From Lachnospiraceae bacterium (lineage in GTDB: Bacteria > Bacillota_A > Clostridia > Lachnospirales > Lachnospiraceae), in NCBI GenBank assembly GCA_024691045.1, contig JAILOC010000010.1, positions 1 to 6,584 of the forward strand: a stretch of 6,584 nucleotides of DNA, in the 5' to 3' direction. The notes beneath the pieces were generated by a model. The model did no database searches, had not been told where the DNA came from, and worked only from the letters and a program-made list of their open reading frames with translations. Position numbers and translations under genes: made by a program. Positions 1-5,174 of the stretch are shown piece after piece. How positions within the stretch are numbered: the stretch's first letter is position 1; each line of letters opens with the position of its first letter.

Positions 1-1463
1 GTATCGTCAACCACAAGGATCTTTGCCGAAGGAGCCGTGAAGCTCTCATGGTAATCTTCCTTTTCACCGATGCTCTTTTCGAATTTCTCCCTGAAGTTTC
101 CGATCGGTTCATCGGAAACGATCCCCTGCGGAACGGTTACGATAAAGGCAGAGCCCTTTCCGTATTCGCTCTCGACGTCAATGCGGCCGTGCATCATATC
201 AAGAAGCATCTTAGTGATCGCAAGTCCGAGTCCCGTTCCCTCTTTGGTGCTGTTACGTACAAGATCCAGACGCTCAAACTTCACGAAGAGTTTTCCGAGA
301 TTATCCTTGCTGATGCCGATACCCGTATCCTTTACTTCCACTACAAGATTGAGAATGGGCCTTCCGTTTTCCGTGCAGTCGGGACGCGTTCCCGAGATCT
401 TAAGAGATACGCTTCCTTTATCCGTATATTTGACCGCATTGTTGAGGATATTGGTTATGATCTGTCTTACTCTGACAACATCTCCGAATAGATTATCGGG
501 AAGATTCTCATCCACATCCGTCGTAAAGCTGAGCTTCTTTTCACCCGCTTTGAAATAGATCATATTGCTGACGTCATTGAGCACCGAACTCAGCTGGTAT
601 TCGACGGGAACGATATCCATCTTACCCTCTTCAATCTTGGTGAAGTCGAGGATATCGTTGATGATCGCAAGAAGATTGTTTCCCGCGCTGTCGACATTTC
701 CGGAATAGGATTTGATCCTTCCGAACGCCTCACGGTATTTATTTACATCGGGTTCCTCCATTGCCTCAGCCTTTGTCGTCTCCCTGAGGATCATCTCGTT
801 CATTCCGAGAACCGCATTTATCGGAGTCCTGATCTCATGGCTTGTGTTTGCGAGGAAATCCGTTTTGGCTTCATTGGCATGTCTCGCCTGCTCAATGGCA
901 GCATCCTGCCTTATCCTTGACTTTACTATTTCATACTGTGCGATGGAACACATTACGACATTGGCAAGAAACATCATGGGAAGTCTCTGATAATACACCT
1001 CAGGAAACTGATATCCCATTTCTCTGAACGGTGATGCGATATATACGGCCATGATCAGAAGGAAGACCAGGTTGAAATATAACCCGTAGAACAGATTGAA
1101 GAAAAAGAAAACTATCGGGACTCCGATAAAGAAAAGAAATATACTGGAGCCTTCGGTTCCGCCGGTATAAAGGAAGAACGTAAAGGTTATCCAGTACACG
1201 ATGCACTGGATGTTGATCGCAAGATGCATGAGCCAGGGACGTTTCTTTTTGCCGAACTTGCAGATGCAGAAATTCATTACGGCGATCGCCGTCATTACCG
1301 CACAGAAAAGAGCATATTTCGCAACAAGGTAATCCCCTCGGAAGTAATTATCCAGGGAAAGATATATGCAGAAGAGAACAAGTACCGCAAGGATTATGAT
1401 GCACAGCGTGAGGTTTACCGTTATATAGCGCTGGTCTATATGGAACTTTTTCTTTTTTGCCAT
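1..1463 (-). CDS. Hybrid sensor histidine kinase, 3' end cut by the window edge
   Basis: An open frame of 487 complete codons runs off the left edge. The start ATG (1463-1461) has a GGGAG ribosome site 8 bases upstream. After a basic N-terminus come about six hydrophobic segments (near residues 17-37, 46-66, 78-98, 106-123, 126-143 and 161-178) forming a membrane sensor region I cannot assign to a named family. The kinase core follows: H-box SHEIRTP with phospho-acceptor H209, X-region INDILDFTKIEEGK (268-281), N-box ILNNAVKY (N341/N342), G1 DTGIGI (379-384) and G2 GTGLGL (409-414). AKILVVDD (480-487) opens a receiver domain with the acidic pair D486/D487; the phospho-accepting Asp and any HPt domain lie outside the window. 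It should autophosphorylate at the membrane and pass phosphate to its own receiver. The spacing from H209 to the end of the X-region is longer than usual, implying an insertion of roughly 15 residues in the DHp hairpin. The stimulus is unknown. It lies 53 bases downstream of the SGNH-like gene on the same strand. Confidence 0.93.
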   Translation of the reverse strand, partial: MAKKKKFHIDQRYITVNLTLCIIILAVLVLFCIYLSLDNYFRGDYLVAKYALFCAVMTAIAVMNFCICKFGKKKRPWLMHLAINIQCIVYWITFTFFLYTGGTEGSSIFLFFIGVPIVFFFFNLFYGLYFNLVFLLIMAVYIASPFREMGYQFPEVYYQRLPMMFLANVVMCSIAQYEIVKSRIRQDAAIEQARHANEAKTDFLANTSHEIRTPINAVLGMNEMILRETTKAEAMEEPDVNKYREAFGRIKSYSGNVDSAGNNLLAIINDILDFTKIEEGKMDIVPVEYQLSSVLNDVSNMIYFKAGEKKLSFTTDVDENLPDNLFGDVVRVRQIITNILNNAVKYTDKGSVSLKISGTRPDCTENGRPILNLVVEVKDTGIGISKDNLGKLFVKFERLDLVRNSTKEGTGLGLAITKMLLDMMHGRIDVESEYGKGSAFIVTVPQGIVSDEPIGNFREKFEKSIGEKEDYHESFTAPSAKILVVDD

Positions 1464-1471
1464 ATGATCTT

Positions 1472-1476
1472 CTCCC
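1472..1476 (-). promoter_or_regulatory. Ribosome binding site of the hybrid histidine kinase
   Basis: GGGAG on the minus strand, 8 bases before the ATG at 1463. It supports this start over later Met codons. The 53-base gap to the preceding gene shows no clear promoter and no hairpin terminator, so the kinase may be cotranscribed with the acyltransferase pair. Confidence 0.7.
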
Positions 1477-1516
1477 GGGTGAAATGACCGAATAATGTAT
1501 GCTTTACCGCTTTTGA

Positions 1517-2590
1517 TCATCTGTACATCTGAGAATAATCGTAGTTCATATAAAAATCTTCAATCCTGTCAAAGTAATCCTTATATGAATCCCTGGTAAG
1601 CTCATGCTCACCATTTGCCATGCATTCAAGTATCATATCCGACACTTCCCCGCTATAGTGCTGGAGATCGGAGTAGTTATCCAGATTCGTGACAAGATCC
1701 GTATCATCATAGAAGCAGAACACGTGAGCATTGTCATACTTAAGCACTTCCTCCGTGAGTATCTCCATGATCTCAATATACGCCGGAAGATCTCCCGTCA
1801 CAACATGATTTCCGTACCAGTCCGCAATGCAGTACGGCGGAATGAAATAGTAGAATTCGACCTCGGGGTATGCCGCAATATTGGCGGTAAGGTTTGCTCT
1901 GATGTTTTCAAGCAGCATCTGCCTGTCTTCGTCTGACAATCCCCTAAACTCCTTCGCAGGCTCCGCATCATCGATATATTTAAGAACATATGCCGCACCA
2001 AGAGGTCTTTCCTCAGCGAATCTCATATATGTATCAAAGCTATCCCCCGGAATGCCCTTTGCCGTGCGGATAAGCTCGGCATTGACATACTCAAACAGGA
2101 CATCAGCATTGTAGATATAAGCATCGTCATTGAAGGGATTGTCATCGGTGAGAAAGGAAGGATCCGCAGCCTCCGGATTGCGGTATCCGGCTTCCGACAT
2201 CGCAAAAAAGGTATCCATGCTCCTGATGACAAGCCGGATATCCGGGTTGGACTCAAGTGCGGTTCTTTCACCGTCGCCTATCTCTTTATAATATCCTCCG
2301 GCATATGCGGCCTTTACGCTTCTTACTCCGAACAGCTCATCCGCAAGGCTTGTCCTGAAATTCTCCGTAACCGATGTTCCGGTTATCAGCGCATCATATT
2401 CGAAATTTCTGACAATGCCGTCATTTTGATATCTCTCATTGTCAAGGATATAAGAAATTCCCTTCACGGGGCCGTGATAATGGAAGAAGGGATCGACCCA
2501 CACGACAAGAGCCGCCACCGATGCCATCAGCGTTGCCGTAAGCACAAAAGTCTGTATGAGAAATTTTGTCCAGGTCTTTTTTTCTTTCAT
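1517..2590 (-). CDS. Membrane-anchored extracytoplasmic SGNH-hydrolase-like protein, partner of the MBOAT acyltransferase
   Basis: 357 residues. A basic N-terminus (MKEKK) and one hydrophobic segment (about 10-32) with no clear cleavage site suggest a type II anchor with the rest outside the cell. Right after the membrane comes DPFFHYHGP (33-41). The short block ITGTSVTENF (69-78) sits where SGNH proteins carry the nucleophile serine, making S73 the candidate. Near the C-terminus, YSDLQHYS (306-313) gives a D-x-x-H arrangement (D308, H311) like the last block of SGNH enzymes and the DltD, AlgJ/AlgX and PatB-type partners of MBOAT proteins. From this I infer an acyltransferase or acylesterase acting on a surface polymer. 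The gene starts 2 bases after the MBOAT stop codon and has no Shine-Dalgarno sequence, so it is probably translated by coupling. I do not recognise a named family. Overall similarity to SGNH enzymes rests on these short motifs, the size, the anchor and the context; it could instead be a catalytically inactive accessory protein. Confidence 0.85.
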   Translation of the reverse strand: MKEKKTWTKFLIQTFVLTATLMASVAALVVWVDPFFHYHGPVKGISYILDNERYQNDGIVRNFEYDALITGTSVTENFRTSLADELFGVRSVKAAYAGGYYKEIGDGERTALESNPDIRLVIRSMDTFFAMSEAGYRNPEAADPSFLTDDNPFNDDAYIYNADVLFEYVNAELIRTAKGIPGDSFDTYMRFAEERPLGAAYVLKYIDDAEPAKEFRGLSDEDRQMLLENIRANLTANIAAYPEVEFYYFIPPYCIADWYGNHVVTGDLPAYIEIMEILTEEVLKYDNAHVFCFYDDTDLVTNLDNYSDLQHYSGEVSDMILECMANGEHELTRDSYKDYFDRIEDFYMNYDYSQMYR

Positions 2591-2592
2591 GA

Positions 2593-4005
2593 TCAGAATT
2601 TAAAGTATATGAAATCCGAGACCGCATTCGCATAAAGGAACGACCACACGAAAAGCACTGCGGCCAGAGCGGCGGTCCTCAGATCCGGCTTGTATTTCTT
2701 CTCGTAAATATTCTTCGTAAGCTGAAGAGCTGCGAATGTGAGCACATAAAACGCAGGGATTGCAAGATTTAAATGGAACCTGATAAAAGGCACCGTGCCC
2801 ATGTCAAAGGTATCATAAAATCCCACCGCCGGAAGAATATTGTCCGGCCTGAACATCTCACCGATAAAAGTGAATGCCGATCCGATATCCGGTGCGGCGA
2901 AGAATATCCATCCGATGTTGACAAGTATGAAGGTTGCGCCTACACGCAGAAATTTGGGGATCCTTTTAAGGAACCCTTCGGACAGTCTTTCGATGACCAT
3001 GAGCACTCCGTGGAGTGCTCCCCAGAGTATGAAGGTCCAGTTCGCACCATGCCAGAATCCGCTTATGACGAATATCGCAAGCATGTTAAGATAGGTCCTG
3101 ACCTTGCCCTTTCTGTTTCCGCCGAGGGGAAAATAGATATACTTGCGAAGGAAGGATGTGAGTGATATATGCCATCTCTTCCAGAAATCCCCTATCGAAT
3201 AAGCCTTGTAGGGAGAATCGAAATTCTTCGGGATATCGATATTGAACATCCTGGCCACGCCTGCTGCCATATCACAGTAACCCGAAAAATCAAGATATAT
3301 CTGGAATGTATATGCGATCGAGCAGAGCCACCCTTCCGCCATGGAAAGGTTATTTCCCATCACGAATCCGTAAGCTCCCGCGCCGGCATACCTTGATGCA
3401 AGAAGAAGCTTTTTGCTCATTCCGACCGTAAACCACACAAAGCCTGTCGCGATGTTCTCGGGATCGGCTATATATCTTGCCCTCTCATGTATCTGCGGAA
3501 CAAACTCGTCCTGCCTTGTGATGGGTCCCATTATCATCCTGGGGAAGAACCATACATACTCGAGATAATCCAAAACCCTTACGGAAGCTGTCTCTCCGCG
3601 GTATGAATCAACAGTCCAGGTTATCATCTGGAATGTGTAGTAGCTGATTGCAACGGGAGCGATGATATCGATCGCGGTAAACTCACCTCCCGCAAGATGC
3701 GTTACGGCCTGTGCAAAAAAGTTCAGGTATTTGAACGCAAGAAGAGGCAGGACGTTAATAACGATACCCGCTGCAAGAAGTGCCTTATTCTTCTTTTTGA
3801 GGAGCAGCCCGGACCAGAACAGATTGAAGATACAGGATGCGAGAAGCATAAGGAAAGACTCCGTCCCGTAACTCAGAAAAAAGAGCATGGAAGAAACTAT
3901 GAGCACGATCTTGGAAAGATCATATTTTGCACGCTTCCCCGCTTCAAAGTAAAGTATCAGAACGATCGGTAAGATCAGTATGAATTTTAATGATAAAAAT
4001 CCCAT
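2593..4005 (-). CDS. MBOAT family membrane-bound O-acyltransferase (DltB/AlgI/PatA type)
   Basis: 470 residues, the usual length for bacterial MBOAT proteins, with many hydrophobic segments along its length. Family signatures occur in order: N-terminal MGFLSLKFILILP, PVAISYYTFQ (117-126), YTFQIYLDFSGYCDMA (232-247), FWKRWHISLTSFLRKYIYFP (274-293) then LGGNRKG (294-300), and ISGFWHGANWTFILWGALHG (314-333). H319 in the WHG motif is the conserved catalytic histidine, and H279 is the second conserved histidine. The C-terminus FIYFKF is the typical ending of the DltB/AlgI group. Such proteins form a membrane channel that passes an acyl group from a cytoplasmic donor to an extracytoplasmic acceptor or partner. 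The partner here is very likely the SGNH-like protein encoded next. There is no dltA or dltC nearby, so D-alanylation of teichoic acid is not indicated; O-acetylation of an exopolysaccharide or cell-wall polymer is more plausible. The start matches the family N-terminus but has no ribosome site, with an extended -10 box just before it. Confidence 0.95.
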   Translation of the reverse strand: MGFLSLKFILILPIVLILYFEAGKRAKYDLSKIVLIVSSMLFFLSYGTESFLMLLASCIFNLFWSGLLLKKKNKALLAAGIVINVLPLLAFKYLNFFAQAVTHLAGGEFTAIDIIAPVAISYYTFQMITWTVDSYRGETASVRVLDYLEYVWFFPRMIMGPITRQDEFVPQIHERARYIADPENIATGFVWFTVGMSKKLLLASRYAGAGAYGFVMGNNLSMAEGWLCSIAYTFQIYLDFSGYCDMAAGVARMFNIDIPKNFDSPYKAYSIGDFWKRWHISLTSFLRKYIYFPLGGNRKGKVRTYLNMLAIFVISGFWHGANWTFILWGALHGVLMVIERLSEGFLKRIPKFLRVGATFILVNIGWIFFAAPDIGSAFTFIGEMFRPDNILPAVGFYDTFDMGTVPFIRFHLNLAIPAFYVLTFAALQLTKNIYEKKYKPDLRTAALAAVLFVWSFLYANAVSDFIYFKF

Positions 4006-4011
4006 CGGCTT

Positions 4012-4020
4012 ATTATATCA
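4012..4020 (-). promoter_or_regulatory. Extended -10 promoter immediately before the MBOAT start codon
   Basis: The minus strand reads TGATATAAT, a perfect match to the extended -10 element TGnTATAAT. No good -35 hexamer sits 16-18 bases upstream, which is tolerated for extended -10 promoters. Only six bases separate the box from the ATG at 4005, so transcription would begin at or within a base or two of the start codon, giving a leaderless mRNA. There is no purine-rich ribosome site in this interval. The 47-base gap after the AEC gene has no hairpin terminator, so read-through from that gene is also possible. Confidence 0.6.
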
Positions 4021-4052
4021 TACGGGCCGAATTTTTAGCGCATTTTGAAGAC

Positions 4053-4964
4053 TTATACCACCGACATCAGTACGGTTATGGAAAGGAAGGAAAAAACCGT
4101 CGTTACGATTATTCCTCTCGATAGCACATCCGTCCTCTCTCCCGTTTTCTCGGCCTGTATCATGGGAAGGTTTCCTACGGGCACAGCGCACATAAGGCAG
4201 AAGGTCCTGACCATTTCCCCGGGGGCACCGATCCCCTTAAGTGCCAGTACCGTAGCTACCGGGACGAGCACCATCCTGACAGCGATATAAAGCCACAAAG
4301 GGATGCTCTTCATCTCCTTTATGATATTGCTCCTTGCGACCGAAGCACCCAGAAGGATCATCGAAAGGAATACGGTCGGACAGCCTATGTAATCCACAGT
4401 CCTGACCACGATCTCCGGAAGCTTTAAGTCAAACCAGAAGATAACGAGTGCCAGGATGCTCATAAGAACGCCGGGACTTAAAAGCTTCTTCGGATTCATT
4501 TTTTCTTTGCCGGAGGAAAGGGCCGTTACTCCGTGCGTATAGAAAAGAAGACAATAGAATACATTGCAGATAATGACGTAGAGCATTGCATTTTCGGGAA
4601 GAATGGCCTTGGCCACAGGGATCCCGAGAAATCCGACATTGCCGTATACGGACATTATCGTATAAAATTTGCGCTCATCCTTCGGAACCCGGATAATTGG
4701 CGGGATGATATATCCGACCAGGATAAACAGAAGATAAACACACGCGCTTACACCCACACCTTTAAGGAATTCCTCATGAGTTACCGTGATATTTCCCGTA
4801 AGTATGGTCGAGACTATCAGCGCCGGGTTGCAGATATCCACCACGATCCTTGAAATAACGGGAGTAGAGTTCTTATCAAGCACCTTTTTCTTCTGGAGAA
4901 AGAATCCTATAGCCGCTAAAACAGCTATCATTGTCATCTGTTTAAGTACAGTGATCGCGCCCAC
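4053..4964 (-). CDS. AEC (auxin efflux carrier) family permease
   Basis: 303 residues, the normal size for bacterial AEC transporters, with about ten hydrophobic helices arranged as two halves. Typical signatures are DICNPALIVSTIL (43-55) in the first half, YGNVGFLGIPVAKAILP (107-123) with the glycine-rich crossover, and CAVPVGNLPMIQAEKTG (259-275) in the second half. Members with known roles export or exchange small organic anions such as malate or malonate; the substrate here cannot be read from the sequence. The start is GTG, chosen because AAGGAG (4975-4970) lies 5 bases upstream, whereas the first internal ATG (codon 10) has no ribosome site and would clip the first helix. The gene is first in the minus-strand run and divergent from the sensor gene at 5175. 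It is 47 bases upstream of the MBOAT gene, and a functional link between the two is only suggested by position. Confidence 0.92.
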   Translation of the reverse strand: MGAITVLKQMTMIAVLAAIGFFLQKKKVLDKNSTPVISRIVVDICNPALIVSTILTGNITVTHEEFLKGVGVSACVYLLFILVGYIIPPIIRVPKDERKFYTIMSVYGNVGFLGIPVAKAILPENAMLYVIICNVFYCLLFYTHGVTALSSGKEKMNPKKLLSPGVLMSILALVIFWFDLKLPEIVVRTVDYIGCPTVFLSMILLGASVARSNIIKEMKSIPLWLYIAVRMVLVPVATVLALKGIGAPGEMVRTFCLMCAVPVGNLPMIQAEKTGERTDVLSRGIIVTTVFSFLSITVLMSVV

Positions 4965-4969
4965 AATTT

Positions 4970-4975
4970 CTCCTT
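4970..4975 (-). promoter_or_regulatory. Ribosome binding site that fixes the GTG start of the AEC gene
   Basis: AAGGAG on the minus strand, 5 bases before the GTG at 4964. It is the strongest ribosome site on the minus strand in this window and is the reason for preferring the GTG over the ATG nine codons later. Confidence 0.75.
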
Positions 4976-5024
4976 TTCCCGCGGGATTCCCGGATTAAAA
5001 ATACAGTTAAAAACGCTCTTAGTG

Positions 5025-5030
5025 ATTATA
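5025..5030 (-). promoter_or_regulatory. Probable -10 box for the AEC gene
   Basis: The minus strand has a perfect TATAAT here. It would start transcription near 5018 and leave a leader of about 54 bases that includes the GC-rich inverted repeats. The -35 region 17 bases upstream (TGTTAA, 5053-5048) is a poor match to TTGACA, so strength is uncertain and an activator may be involved. Confidence 0.45.
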
Positions 5031-5080
5031 TCCTCAGCCCGAAGATATTAACAGATACGAAATTAATGAACATTTACCGA

Positions 5081-5136
5081 AAATTAAGCTTTATTTTATA
5101 AAAAAATACGCAATTTTACAGATATTTTGGTATAAT
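5081..5136 (+). promoter_or_regulatory. Promoter of the LacI-fold sensor gene: extended -10 with AT-rich upstream tract
   Basis: TGGTATAAT at 5128-5136 is a perfect extended -10 element, predicting a start near 5143 and a leader of about 30 bases. No close -35 match lies at the right spacing. The tract at 5081-5107 is almost entirely A and T and falls at roughly -36 to -62, where an UP element would act. Confidence 0.65.
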
Positions 5137-5159
5137 TAACAATGTATAGGTATTTTCCC

Positions 5160-5165
5160 GAGGAG
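5160..5165 (+). promoter_or_regulatory. Ribosome binding site of the LacI-fold sensor gene
   Basis: GAGGAG lies 9 bases before the ATG at 5175 and fixes that start. Confidence 0.75.
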
Positions 5166-5174
5166 ACTTATTTT

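Larger units (their letters stand above)
4965..5174. other. Divergent intergenic region between the AEC permease and the LacI-fold sensor genes
   Basis: 210 bases with no open frame of note, AT-rich from about 4994 onward. It contains one promoter for each direction (listed separately). The GC-rich patch at 4978-4992, close to the AEC ribosome site, holds two overlapping inverted repeats: CCCGCGGG (4978-4985) and CGGGATTCCCG (4982-4992). They are short and could be an operator or a weak leader hairpin. No terminator, tRNA or small RNA is recognised here. Confidence 0.6.

Noticed and set aside
48..558. Two overlapping plus-strand open frames of 147 and 162 codons
   Set aside because: They lie antisense to the histidine kinase ATPase domain, whose motifs (N-box, DTGIGI, GTGLGL) are clear on the minus strand; the plus-strand translations show no domain.
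2773..3165. Plus-strand open frame of 130 codons
   Set aside because: Antisense to the conserved MBOAT core including WHG; its translation is highly charged without family features.
1517..4005. A dlt (teichoic acid D-alanylation) operon
   Set aside because: The MBOAT and anchored partner recall DltB and DltD, but there is no dltA ligase or dltC carrier on either side; the neighbours are an AEC permease and a histidine kinase.
4006..4052. Intrinsic terminator between the AEC and MBOAT genes
   Set aside because: The gap has a short run of A/T but no GC-rich inverted repeat able to form a stem followed by a U tract.
4932..4937. ATG at codon 10 as the true start of the AEC gene
   Set aside because: No ribosome site precedes it and it would remove part of the first helix; the GTG upstream has AAGGAG at good spacing.
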